DNA of 64,000 nucleotides from Anaerolineales bacterium UBA6055 (GCA_002428985.1 DIYL01000048.1:73061-137060), one strand, 5' to 3'; positions 46,754-56,465 are shown, counted from the first letter of the stretch. Notes: generated by a model not told the origin, from the sequence alone. Translations and numbers: made by a program.

Positions 46754-46768
46754 TAGATAATTTATCTA
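46754..46768. promoter_or_regulatory. Palindrome TAGATAA-T-TTATCTA
   Basis: Seven-base perfect arms around a single central T, about 45 bases upstream of the HTH gene start and overlapping its likely -10 region. Candidate autoregulatory operator for the HTH protein. Confidence 0.55.
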
Positions 46769-46811
46769 TTAATAGCATAATTTGGGGTATGAATGCTTTG
46801 GAGGGTTTGCT

Positions 46812-47126
46812 GTGCACCGTATACATAAGATGTTACGTGATGAATGTATTAGTAAAGACAGCTTTGGTCAGGTATTAGATATAATCTTAGGTGATAAATT
46901 TATTACGCAATCACAGTTTGCACAGCTAATCGGTTATAGTGACTCTGTGGTCTCACGATTAATTAACAAAAATCATCTTCCACGCTGGGTAGATTATCAT
47001 CAAGTTATCAAAATAGCAGAGACATTAGATTGTAGCGAGCAAGAGCTAGGTTATCTAATTATTGCTTTCATATGTACATTAACGAAGATACGAGGCTTAC
47101 ACGATGAAAAAGTTTCAGCTGGATGA
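46812..47126 (+). CDS. Helix-turn-helix regulator of the CHAT-protease operon
   Basis: 104 residues from GTG 46812, chosen because TTTGGAGG lies just upstream; a TTG at 46782 is in frame but weaker. The core 'ITQSQFAQLIGYSDSVVSRLINKNHLPRWVDYHQVIKIAETLDCS' (pieces SQFAQLIGYSDSVVSRLINK) is an Xre/Cro-like HTH. The tail overlaps the next gene by 23 bases, implying tight coupling. It probably binds the palindromes upstream and controls both divergent operons (inference). Confidence 0.75.
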   Translation: MHRIHKMLRDECISKDSFGQVLDIILGDKFITQSQFAQLIGYSDSVVSRLINKNHLPRWVDYHQVIKIAETLDCSEQELGYLIIAFICTLTKIRGLHDEKVSAG

Positions 47127-47616
47127 GATAAGCAAGTTATTTGAATTAGGGCAGAAACTAACAACTAATCCGGAAGAAGATACAAAGGATGCTACCTTAT
47201 CCTTGCTCTCACAAATGGCTCAAACTGAACAAGATTCACAGGTAACACGTTCGATTGTACAAAAGCGTACAAGGGCACGAAACAAAAATCTCTCGGACAA
47301 AATCGTGGTTGGAAATACTCCAATATCCATCAATACGGACGACGGTGTTGGTCACGAAGTAATGATTATTCTAGAACTTGAATCGTCACCTACAGGTTGG
47401 AATCTTATAGGTGTAGTACATACAGACCCGAAATCGGAGTGGGCACATTACACTGTATTGGTTTCTCAGGATGGGATTATTGAAGACTTCTCTGAAATCG
47501 CACAGGGAAAAGATTTCTCATTAGAAATAAAAGAATCCGAACGGATAATGTTGAAATTTATCTCAACCGATCATGAGATAATTTTACTAGAGAATGTCTT
47601 ATTAGATTTTGAGTAA
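47104..47616 (+). CDS. Unknown 170-aa protein in the CHAT-protease operon
   Basis: 170 residues. The first ~75 are helical and charged ('DEISKLFELGQKLT', 'RSIVQKRTRARNKNLSDKI'). The last ~95 are a beta-rich domain with alternating strands ('EVMIILELESSPTGWNLIGVV', 'HYTVLVSQDGIIEDFSEI', 'RIMLKFISTDHEIILLENVLL', pieces). No family recognised. It overlaps the HTH gene and ends six bases before the CHAT gene. By position it could be an inhibitor, adaptor or substrate of the CHAT protease. Confidence 0.7.
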   Translation: MKKFQLDEISKLFELGQKLTTNPEEDTKDATLSLLSQMAQTEQDSQVTRSIVQKRTRARNKNLSDKIVVGNTPISINTDDGVGHEVMIILELESSPTGWNLIGVVHTDPKSEWAHYTVLVSQDGIIEDFSEIAQGKDFSLEIKESERIMLKFISTDHEIILLENVLLDFE

Positions 47617-47622
47617 CAAATT

Positions 47623-50391
47623 ATGCAGCAACCTCCAACAGAAATCCTTGCAAACGTTGATGTGCTTTCAGCAAATTTACTAAATTTATTGAATTCGTTG
47701 CATGATGCACAAGATCAACGCGAAATAGTACTGCGCCTAAAGGGACAAGCAGACTTAAACTGGGGGAAAGCCCCTCGTGTATCCTTCATCTTGGCAAACA
47801 TAATGATAGCCGTTGGTGAACTATTATCTGATGACTACGCAATAGCCCTGGGATTGATGTCCAAAGGCGACTCATATCGGTTTCTTCACAGAATCGAAGA
47901 AGCCCATTCAACTCTTGAGAAGTCCGGTGAACTTTTTCATTCAATTGGCAATGAAGTCGGTTGGGCAAGGACGCGTATCGGTCGATTGCTAACAAGTTAT
48001 GAAATCGGTGGGGAGAACATACAAGAAGCAATCGAAGATGTAGAGACTGCCCGTAAAATATTCTTGCAACACAAAGAATTTGACTTTCTTGTTAGGCTAT
48101 CTATAAATCTTTCGGCATTTTATATGTGGCGTTCTGAATTTCGCAATGCTCGAGAGACCTTGCTTCTAGGGATAAATCTAGTAGATAAAATGGACAGCAT
48201 ACATCATGCACGTCTCTTGCATAATTTGGGAATAGCAGAGCAGGCAGATGGAGAATACACGCGTGCTCTTGAGTATTATAAACAGTCAGAGATTCTGTTT
48301 AGCCGCCTTGATCAACAATATGAAATTGTAGGTGTGAAGCTGAATTTAGCAGCATTATGGATGTTACAGGGGCACTATCGTGTTGCCCTCAATCTTATGC
48401 AGGATATTCATGATCAACTTTATCCGGCATCTAAGATAACCAACTATCGAAATCAAATTACATGTTATCAATTACTGGGTGCACATGATAAAGCTCAACG
48501 TTTATCTCTTCGAATTCTACGGCAAGCAGATTCTATTTCAATGCAAGATCAAGCTGCATTGCATATGTTTCGAGGGGACAGTTTAATTGAGCTAGCTGCA
48601 ACCGAAGACGCAATTCAGGCATATAATGTCGCAGAGACATTGCTCAATGAACTAGAAACTGAAGAAACCCTCAGCGAGTTAGTCATTCGGCGAGCTGCTG
48701 CACAGCTAAAACAAAATAATTTGGATATGGCGATTAGACTAGCGAAGTCTGTGGTCCATAGTGATGATCTTTATGTGAAGGTCAGATCAAATCTAGTCCT
48801 TGGCTATGCTGCTTTACAGCTAGGGGAATTTGACAAAGCGGTTCGTGTGGGTGTGGGTGCATACAGAGCTTCCCGAGAATTAGGCATGGCTTCATTGATA
48901 TATCGCTCATTGAATTTATTGGGACAGATTCGTGAAACGGGGGGGGATTTTACAAAAGCACTGTATCACTATGAACGTGCGAACAAGCGTGTTCTTGAAA
49001 TTCATAGAAATCTGTCCAGAGACTATCGTCCTGAATATCTTGAAAACTCACAACAAGCCTTCCATAGTATTATTCGAATTCATCTACAACGAGAAGACTT
49101 TGAAAAGGCTCTTGGAGTTATTGAAAGTGTTAAATCGTTTATTGGGCATCAACAATTTTACGATATTCACACATTAGGTACAGAGCAGAAAAGTGACCGT
49201 TGGTTAGCCCTGGAAGCTCAACTAAAAGAGACAAGAGCGAAATATCTCGACATTATTAATTCGGTCGATGCTAAGCATGGTAAAGAGAAACGACAACTTG
49301 AACAAACGATGATGGATATTGTAGCTGAGTCACGTCTACAGGTTGCAGTTCATGAAATTGAATTTATTCCATCAACATTAACGGACATCCAAGATTCTTT
49401 AAGTGCTTCACAATGCCTGCTAGAGTTTTACAGCGATGGATATAATCTATTCGCTTTTTTCGCTGGTAGGAACACTAAACTCAGTATGAAGCGAATTGAA
49501 CTTGCAACACTAACAGAAGTTCTTCAAACAACTAAGCAACTCAAAAGATCGATTCAAAGAGCGATAGTTGCTGGCAATAATCGGAAACTCTACCTATCTC
49601 AAACTCAAGAGTTACTCAAAAAATTGTATGATGTATTGATCGCACCTTGGCATAATTTAATTCATAAGCATGCGGAGATTGTCGTCGTTCCTTACGGTAT
49701 TTTGCATTCTATACCGTTTCAATTGCTTTACGATGGGACTCGCTACCTAACTGAACGTTATTCTGTCATACTACGACCTATCAGTTTACAAACACATAAC
49801 AACGCTAGTGCTACTCATGGGATTTCTGGGGCGTTGGCATTAGGGTACAACCAGAATGATGAAACATATCGTATGGAAAAGGAGGCACAAAGTGTAACAG
49901 AAATTGTTGGAGGTAAACACTTCGTTGGAAAAAGAGCAGTCAGTCAACAATTGTCAGATTCAAGCTATCAAATTTTACATCTTGCAGTACATGGACAACA
50001 CAATCTCCATCATCCTAGATTGTCATATATCACCCTCGAAGACGGACCTTTGTTTCTAGAAGATATTTGGCAATTTGACTTGAAGTATGAATTGGTTGTT
50101 TTGAGTGCTTGCCGTGTCGGACTGAGTCGTCATTCAGGAGGAGATGAACTGATCGGTTTAGGAAGTAGCTTCTTGTATGCTGGTGCTAAATCGTTAGTTA
50201 GTAGTTTATGGGATGTAGACGACGATGTAGCAGAAGCGTTTATGAAACTGTTTTATCATCATCTCAAACAAGGACTGACAAAGGGAAAAGCGATACAGCA
50301 AACACAACTAAAATTGATGAAAGACAAGCGCTTCGAGCATCCCGCATTTTGGGGAGCATTTCAGCTTTATGGCAATTCAAGTGCATTTTAA
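47623..50391 (+). CDS. TPR - CHAT caspase-like protease
   Basis: 922 residues. Residues ~50-480 are tetratricopeptide repeats ('ALGLMSKGDSYRFLHRIEEAHSTLEKS' region, 'ARLLHNLGIAEQADGEYTRALEYYKQSE' region, 'RSLNLLGQIRETGGDFTKALYHYERA' region). Residues ~590-922 are a CHAT domain of the caspase clan: 'VVPYGILHSIPFQLLYDG', catalytic His790 in 'LHLAVHGQHN' and Cys830 in 'VLSACRVGLSRHSGGDEL', then 'GAKSLVSSLWDVDDDV' and 'HPAFWGAFQLYG'. Both catalytic residues are present. Family knowledge: TPR-CHAT proteases act in CRISPR (Csx29) and gasdermin-linked death pathways. Followed 26 bases later by a subtilisin-like protease gene. Confidence 0.93.
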   Translation: MQQPPTEILANVDVLSANLLNLLNSLHDAQDQREIVLRLKGQADLNWGKAPRVSFILANIMIAVGELLSDDYAIALGLMSKGDSYRFLHRIEEAHSTLEKSGELFHSIGNEVGWARTRIGRLLTSYEIGGENIQEAIEDVETARKIFLQHKEFDFLVRLSINLSAFYMWRSEFRNARETLLLGINLVDKMDSIHHARLLHNLGIAEQADGEYTRALEYYKQSEILFSRLDQQYEIVGVKLNLAALWMLQGHYRVALNLMQDIHDQLYPASKITNYRNQITCYQLLGAHDKAQRLSLRILRQADSISMQDQAALHMFRGDSLIELAATEDAIQAYNVAETLLNELETEETLSELVIRRAAAQLKQNNLDMAIRLAKSVVHSDDLYVKVRSNLVLGYAALQLGEFDKAVRVGVGAYRASRELGMASLIYRSLNLLGQIRETGGDFTKALYHYERANKRVLEIHRNLSRDYRPEYLENSQQAFHSIIRIHLQREDFEKALGVIESVKSFIGHQQFYDIHTLGTEQKSDRWLALEAQLKETRAKYLDIINSVDAKHGKEKRQLEQTMMDIVAESRLQVAVHEIEFIPSTLTDIQDSLSASQCLLEFYSDGYNLFAFFAGRNTKLSMKRIELATLTEVLQTTKQLKRSIQRAIVAGNNRKLYLSQTQELLKKLYDVLIAPWHNLIHKHAEIVVVPYGILHSIPFQLLYDGTRYLTERYSVILRPISLQTHNNASATHGISGALALGYNQNDETYRMEKEAQSVTEIVGGKHFVGKRAVSQQLSDSSYQILHLAVHGQHNLHHPRLSYITLEDGPLFLEDIWQFDLKYELVVLSACRVGLSRHSGGDELIGLGSSFLYAGAKSLVSSLWDVDDDVAEAFMKLFYHHLKQGLTKGKAIQQTQLKLMKDKRFEHPAFWGAFQLYGNSSAF

Positions 50392-50417
50392 TTATTACAA
50401 CAAAAGGAAACTATATT

Positions 50418-51899
50418 ATGACAGATAATCCATTCGATAATTTACCAGATGATTCTTTTGCTATTCGATTTGATCCAAATTATTTATCTCAAGAACAAGT
50501 AACTACGAACATTAAGAACGTACTTACAACAAACCGCATAACTCATAAACTAGTACCAATTGCCTCTCCTAATAGTAGGTTTGAGGTTATTTCAGTTGAT
50601 GTTGAAGGAGAAAAATCTCAAACTCTGGGTTTGCTCCAAAACTTAGTGAAAAGTTCAGTGTTATCTTCTACAATAGATTCAGTAATTCCCCAACCTGGAA
50701 GTTCTCCGGGACCCTCAACTACAGGTGGTCCTAGCAGTCAAGTGAGTTCGCAAGCAATCGAGGCCGCTTGTGGAGAGGAGATATCATTTGAATTACCGAG
50801 AGTTGAAAAATCTAATCCTTTTTTTCACGACCAGAATAAAAAAGTTGCTAACCAGAACACTGTTAATGTGTTTGTGTTAGATGTGAGTCCATATGTTAAC
50901 AATGCTCAAACTAAATTTGAATTCCAAGTTGGAGGTCTTTCGGGAATTGGTAGTGGGAAAGTACATCCCTTTGTAAGTAACTTTGTTAGAAATGGTAAGT
51001 TTGAGTTAGGTATTGTTGCTGATGCTCTCGATCAAGTTGAAGGCGAATTTGTAGAAAATCGCGAGCCAATGGCGAATCATGGTATTTTCACTGCTAGTAT
51101 CATAAAGACAATTGCACCAGAAGCGAATGTCACAATTATACCGATCATACCTGTCACTAAAGATGGGAAACTGAGTAAAATGCTTGATATTCTAGAAGGC
51201 ATCCGTCGTGACAGTGAGAGTATCCTGCGTAGCTCCCAAATACTTGTAAACATAAGTGCTTATGCAGAGAGTCCTTTCATGCTATTTTCAAAAGATTCAG
51301 ATAGCTTTGATAACAATAAAAATAAAATATTTAATATGGAAATTTTTAAAGATCAGATAACTTCTATTAGAGAGTTTCTCTTATCATCTGAGAATAAGGA
51401 GATGATAGATCCAAATCGAAGAATTATTGCCGCTGCTGGAAACGATCGCGAACGGACATCAACCCAACCATGGCCTCGTTTCCCCGCATTTGTAAAAGAT
51501 GTCATTAGCGTTGGTTCCATACGTAGTGATACAATGCTAACTGATTATTCAAACCTTGCCCAGATTCCAAATGAAGCCGCAGTAGAACATAAACAGATAC
51601 TGGATCAGCTAGAAATTGCCACGAAAAATGGGATTTATGCTTATGGTGGGACGGCCAATGAAGGTTTAAAAGGCTTATATGTCAACGATGACTTCTATTT
51701 CCCAAACGGAACCAAAGAATCAAATTTGTGTGGGGTAGCGAAATGGTCAGGAACTTCGTTTGCAACGGCTGTTGTAACAGGATACATGGCTTGGTTGTGT
51801 CTGCGGGGATTCAATGCAGCGGATGCCGAAAGAATGCTAAGAGAAAATCTTCCAACTACTGACGATGGTATACCTATCCTTATGGCAAAACAATCATAG
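50418..51899 (+). CDS. Subtilisin-family (S8) serine protease, cytosolic, with N-terminal domain
   Basis: 493 residues from the ATG at 50418 (AAGGAAA upstream). Residues ~10-95 look like a small alpha/beta domain ('FAIRFDPNYLSQEQVTTNI', 'NSRFEVISVDVEGEKSQTLG' pieces), reminiscent of S8 prodomains, then a Gly/Ser/Pro linker. Catalytic parts: Asp155 in VFVLDVSP, His221 in 'MANHGIFTASII', Asn342 in 'IAAAGNDRE', Ser447 in 'KWSGTSFATAVVTGYMAW'. No signal peptide, so intracellular. A large segment between Asp and His and another before Ser are longer than in secreted subtilisins. It is the last gene of the rightward operon and is likely processed or activated by the CHAT protease (inference). Confidence 0.92.
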   Translation: MTDNPFDNLPDDSFAIRFDPNYLSQEQVTTNIKNVLTTNRITHKLVPIASPNSRFEVISVDVEGEKSQTLGLLQNLVKSSVLSSTIDSVIPQPGSSPGPSTTGGPSSQVSSQAIEAACGEEISFELPRVEKSNPFFHDQNKKVANQNTVNVFVLDVSPYVNNAQTKFEFQVGGLSGIGSGKVHPFVSNFVRNGKFELGIVADALDQVEGEFVENREPMANHGIFTASIIKTIAPEANVTIIPIIPVTKDGKLSKMLDILEGIRRDSESILRSSQILVNISAYAESPFMLFSKDSDSFDNNKNKIFNMEIFKDQITSIREFLLSSENKEMIDPNRRIIAAAGNDRERTSTQPWPRFPAFVKDVISVGSIRSDTMLTDYSNLAQIPNEAAVEHKQILDQLEIATKNGIYAYGGTANEGLKGLYVNDDFYFPNGTKESNLCGVAKWSGTSFATAVVTGYMAWLCLRGFNAADAERMLRENLPTTDDGIPILMAKQS

Positions 51900-51960
51900 G
51901 TGCGAGAAACTTGGTTGCGAAGGTATATTGACAACATAAATCAAGAGACAACTTTGTAAT

Positions 51961-52231
51961 GTCTCAACTGGCTCATCCATAAATCGTGACTAGAAAATCA
52001 ACTTGGATACGGGTGTGAATTTTTTGAAAATTACTCAAAGCGATCACCTCAACCTGAGTTGCCTGTGCCATCTGAGACAATCCGTTCTTTATTATATTGG
52101 GTATGAACAAAAGAGACTCTCTATTTGATAAAGAGTCTCAAGTGTCTCAACTGCCTCAACCCATATACGGGCACTCAGCTTTCATTTTTGCGGTTTAGTT
52201 GTTGCCCGTCTCAGGTGTCTCAACTGGCTCA
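51961..52231. repeat. Dispersed GTCTCAACTG(G/C)CTCA repeats
   Basis: The 15-base motif occurs at 51961-51975, 52144-52158 and 52217-52231; the last two are preceded by a further GTCTCA 11 bases earlier. A partial inverted copy (TGCCATCTGAGACA) lies near 52065-52080. They surround the 3' end of the primase-helicase pseudogene; iteron-like or element-end repeats are possible. Confidence 0.55.
52113..52139 (-). terminator. Probable terminator of the primase-helicase gene
   Basis: GAGACTC (52113-52119) pairs with GAGTCTC (52133-52139); on the minus strand it is followed by TTTTG. It lies 56 bases beyond the gene's natural stop at 52195. Confidence 0.6.
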
Positions 52232-55140
52232 AGGAAGGATTCAGTAGTCAGTCGCCAAAATCGCATGCGCCCATTACGAACCTGTTTTTGCGTGCTGAGG
52301 TTGTTAGGGCCCGGTATCAGCACGCTATCTTCTTTCAACAGCATCCCAATCGCTGTCACTGTAAAGCGCAGTGGCTGTATGTACCCTTATTGGCTTCTCT
52401 TAAAGCAATTTCGGGTAGTAGATAAATGGCATCACCGTCTTTGTAACCAATAACGGTCACACTGGATGGATACTCATGCGGATTCTTCATATCATCGTCC
52501 AGCACAATCTGCCCTCCAGCGAGTAGCTGCCCTAGAATATCAAGAAAGACTTCGCTTGCGCGTTCCTGACGCATGGTGCGAACACTCTCAATGATGACAT
52601 CTTGCCATTCTGGTAGCAGATAGTCCTCATCCATTTCCTGCACAAATTTGTATAGTAACTGATAGACAGTCACCAGCACCGACCAGTTCTGGATAACGCG
52701 CCCTGTGTTGGATCGGCTACCCAGTTTGGCGGTCAGTTGTGCTCTATACCCTTTCATATTCTGGCTGAAACGACTGGCGATTTCAGTCATCAGATCGGTC
52801 TGCCCAAGCTGTTTCGCAATCCATAATGCAAAATGCGCTGTGAAGCCCGTGAGCTTATCCCGTTGTTCCTCTGCCTGTACGAGTGCCTGTCCAGCAAGGT
52901 CACGCTTTTCCCAGGGCGGTACTTCAAGTACCAGCATACGAGCAATTACTGACATTTCACCCTCAATAGTTGTTTCGCCTGTGGAAAGAACCAGTCCACG
53001 ACAGGGCTTTTCGTGACGGACTTTCGCTTCACGAGTTAGCCTACCACGTCCCATGCCACGCGAATAAGATTGCAGAAATCTCGTGAAAGTTCGCTCATCC
53101 GCATAGATCGCCTTATAGTCATCGACCCCCAAAATGGTGTCTACCAATGGATAGCCCAGTGTTTCAACGGTGTTGATGGTATCACCCCATTGTGCAGGCG
53201 GCGTGTCACGACTGAATTGTCCATAGAAACTGCTCAACAAAGAAGCAATTTCCGACTTACCACTGCCAGATGTTCCAACCAGATGAACGGCTGGTCGGGG
53301 AGCTATAGCTGGAAAGAAACATTACACAATCGGAAGCAATGCGAACGCAATCAGGCTGGACGCTAGATTCGGCAGCAAAACCTTTGTTACTGCATCAAAC
53401 GCAGACAAGCTCTCCTGCCAGCTTGCCGCTTGCAGACCGTACTCACGTAAGCGATGATCGAGTTCAACCGATGGCGGTTCTGCGATTTTACCCTTTGCTA
53501 TAATGCAATCCTGCGGTGAGATATAAACCCATCTGCCATCCAGTTCCACCCAACCCATAAAATTGTAGTGTCGGTAGGTTGAAAACTCACCAGATAGTTG
53601 CACAATGGCGGGTACAAGATGCTTCGACATCCCTGCGCGAACGACACTGTGATCCTGCATTTGCTCCGATGAAACGGCGCAGGGCAACATCATCAACAAA
53701 GACATCACCAGGGATTTCCAGCTTTTTCACCGATGATCCACGCTGAAGTTCAATGGTCGTTACATGCGCTTCTTTGCCATCGTCGTCAATCTGGTAGGTC
53801 TGATAAAGTGCAGTCGCTATCCAATCGGTAACAGTCTTTTCCGTCGTGCCGCGATAGGTCTCTTTGCGATAGATAATCGTGCCATCCAGCATGATATAGC
53901 TTTCGGTATCGACATATTCCTGCTGTTGCTGGCGTTCAATGTCTTTTTTCTTTTCCCTATATAAGCGGTCAATATCGCCGATTTTCAGTCCATCACCCGT
54001 GAGTGTCTTGAGGCGCTGGCGTTCCTCTGCCCACTCCACTGGATTAAGGTGGATGCAGGCTTCAACCGCTTCCACTATCTGAGCCGTCGTAGGATGTTCC
54101 GGTTTCTGCTCGACCTGATATTGTCCCACAAGTTGCTGGACAACCTGACGTGCATGTTGTTTGGGGGAAGCAATGGGTTCGCGTGCTGGCTGAGTGTAAG
54201 CACTGGCAATTGTTGCGCGTGCTTCCTTATCACGGCTAGCGGAATTTTCGTTGCCATTGCCATCAGCAACATGACGAGCTACCAATTCTCGTTCAGTATC
54301 GCTCTGACTATATCCTGCATCACGCATCTGGCAAGCTGCCGCAAACAATTCTGCATTTCGATTACCATCGTATGCACCCGACGTGAGATATTGCTCGGTA
54401 CGCGGTGGCAATGGATGATGTCCGTTGCCATTGGTTGAAAATACAGGTAGGTAGTCGTTTTGTTGTTTGGGCTTGACTTTCAGCCACTCGAATGTGCTCA
54501 ATGAATACCAACGTTCTGGATGCCATTCCACGACCAGCACCCGTGCATTGTTGCGCTCAGGCTTAGTATTGATGCTGTCTGGTAGCCTCATGATGGACGC
54601 TACCGATTTGACATAACCTTCGTCTCCATCCAGTGACGTGAACATGCCCTGCATGATCTGACTGATTTTCTGCTTATCATCATCGGTTTCCAGTAGAAAT
54701 GCTTCATCCAACAACCAATAAGCGTGCCAGCCACCGCCACTATCGAGGATGATGGATGGTTCAGGTTCAAATTCGGATAACTTTGTGTGTGCTTTGTCTC
54801 GTTCTTGCAAGTTATCATCGCAATCTACATCGACCCATAAAGCAGGCAACAGGATGGCAGATGCGGCACTGCCTTTCTGCTCTTTTCGCAGACATGGTGC
54901 AAAGAACAGTCCGAAGCCATCAGCATTGAGCTTTTCTATCTGCTTCAATACTGATGTTGTTTGCTGTGGGTTATTCAACTGTGTCCAGAATGCCTGCACT
55001 TCACCTGTTTCAGGATGAATACAGCGCAGTTCAAACCAACCCTCTGTTGTTTGCTGTGGATACAGAACCTTCAAGAAATCAATCTGCCCGATGGTTTGAA
55101 TTTCACGGCTCGTATTGTTGCTTATCGTTTTCTGTGTCAT
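52195..55140 (-). pseudogene. Element primase-helicase, broken by about three frameshifts
   Basis: Joined frames give ~980 residues. The N-terminal part (from ATG 55140) is a prim-pol-like domain: 'PALWVDVDCDDN', 'SGGGWHAYWLLDEA', 'VASIMRLPDSINTKP'. The middle has 'VDTESYIMLDGTIIYR', 'KLEIPGDVFVDDVALRRFIGANAG'. A P-loop ATPase follows (Walker A GTSGSGKS at about 53249-53275), then 'PPAQWGDTINTVETLGYPL' and 'ETTIEGEMSVIARMLVLE'. The C-terminus lies in another frame: 'GYIQPLRFTVTAIGMLLKED' to a stop at 52195. Frame breaks are near 53640, 53320 and 52385. It would start replication of an integrated plasmid; now inactive unless the shifts are sequence errors. Confidence 0.8.
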
Positions 55141-55236
55141 ACTGTTTGTATTCCTTTATTGTATGCAGGGGCTAGATGCGTGATTCGTTGGCTGCGACAT
55201 GTGCTTCCAGCTCCTGTATGCGTTATGGATAAAGCC

Positions 55237-56153
55237 TCAAAATTGAGGGTCAAGTGTCGGACACACTTCATCATCACGCCGGATGCTTCGTGCATCTTCT
55301 TGCAGTCTTTCCTTCAAATACCCGGCAGTAATCTCTACTTCCTCATGGCTGAGATAAGGCACAAGCGGATGAAATTGTAGCGTCGTCTTGCCTTCCCGAT
55401 TCTCAAAATAGCTGTAAATACCTGCCGCACTGATTTCGTCGTCGGTGCGACGAATGCCTGCCCAGACTGGATTGCCTTCCCATAAGCCATGTGGTGGTTC
55501 AGTGACAGCAACTTGTTCCTGTTGTTCACGAATTGCCACCAGCTTGTCGTAATGCTGTTCCCAGTCACGTCCCGCATGTCTGTCCATGAGGTCTGCCATC
55601 TGCTCCTGTGTGATGTTGTGTAGCATCTCAATATGATCGACACTCTTGTTTTTCGAGAAATACAAGGGTTTGCGTCGTCCCTCATCGGCATCGTAGTACG
55701 TTCCCGGTAGGACAACGTGGGTATGCGGATCATGCTGGTTGGGCGATTCTTCGCCATCGGTATTTCGGTGGTGATGAACATAGGAGTATTCCACACCTGT
55801 ATCAATCCCACGCGCATCGAAAAAACCTTCGACGTTACGCTCAGTCAATAAACGGATAAATTGCTCTCGTTGATCACGGGGGACCATGCGAATTAAGTCC
55901 GGATTCGGGTTCACCACGAGGCTGAATAGCAGCACATGATCGCTCTGGTAGCCCCACAGGTATTGGCAATCTGTGTCACCGATTTGCCCATACCATGATC
56001 GACCCAGCGTTCGACACCACTGACTTGCGGCACATAGTCATCGCGGCTGTCGCGGTAGGTCAAATATTTGAGAAGATTCTTCAAGCGCTTTGCCTCGTTC
56101 TGAGTCGGCTTTTTGTATTTCACGTTGGTCACGCACATCTTTTTTCTATCCAT
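55237..56153 (-). pseudogene. Relaxase/mobilization protein, one frameshift
   Basis: Joined frames give ~305 residues. The N-terminus from ATG 56153 is basic ('KPTQNEAKRLKNLLKYLTYRDSR', pieces) and runs to about 55945, where reading must shift by one base to 'GYQSDHVLLFSLVVNPNPDL'. The second part has 'GVEYSYVHHHRNTDG' and the histidine triad 'DPHTHVVLPGTYYD', which resembles the metal-binding HxH of Mob/Rel relaxases that nick DNA at oriT. The C-terminus has 'FHPLVPYLSHEEVEI'. The RHH accessory gene lies three bases upstream. Confidence 0.7.
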
Positions 56154-56156
56154 GTC

Positions 56157-56465
56157 CTATGCCTCCCGCCGCTTGCGGAAGAATGTCACCATTTTTTCCA
56201 GCAGGTCGTTCTGTCGCTGGAGTTGCTCCTCAACTACGTCCATCCGTCCTTCAAGTTTGCGGGTAACGGCTGCCCGCGTTCCGGGAATATCATCCTGATG
56301 AGATAGATACAGGTTCACTGCATCCCTGATGAGATCCGTCTTGTGTTGTAGCTCGCCTCTTCGGGCGCGAACGCGCAAGATTTCCTCGATCCGTCGCATC
56401 TGTTCAGGTGTGAAACCGATAGACAAGCGTTTAGTGTAGCCACTACGATTCTTTCGTTTACTCAA
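56157..56465 (-). CDS. Ribbon-helix-helix/coiled-coil mobilization accessory protein (MobC-like)
   Basis: 102 residues. The segment 'KRLSIGFTPEQMRRIEEIL' followed by 'KTDLIRDAVNLYLSHQDD' has the strand-helix-helix pattern of MetJ/Arc RHH proteins. The C-terminal half is a coiled coil ('EGRMDVVEEQLQRQNDLLEKM', pieces). Placed just before the relaxase gene and overlapping the HU-like gene by eight bases, it probably binds oriT in the relaxosome (inference). Intact. Confidence 0.75.
   Translation of the reverse strand: MSKRKNRSGYTKRLSIGFTPEQMRRIEEILRVRARRGELQHKTDLIRDAVNLYLSHQDDIPGTRAAVTRKLEGRMDVVEEQLQRQNDLLEKMVTFFRKRREA

Larger units (their letters stand above)
46533..46811. promoter_or_regulatory. 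Shared control region between the divergent peroxidase and CHAT operons
   Basis: About 280 bases between divergent starts at 46532 and 46812; very AT-rich on the right side. It contains a TATAAT-like TATAATTTAGAT around 46747-46758 and two perfect palindromes, listed separately. No coding sequence. Confidence 0.6.

Noticed and set aside
51961..52231. CRISPR array
   Set aside because: Repeats are only 15 bases, unevenly spaced (about 170 and 60 bases), and no cas genes are present.
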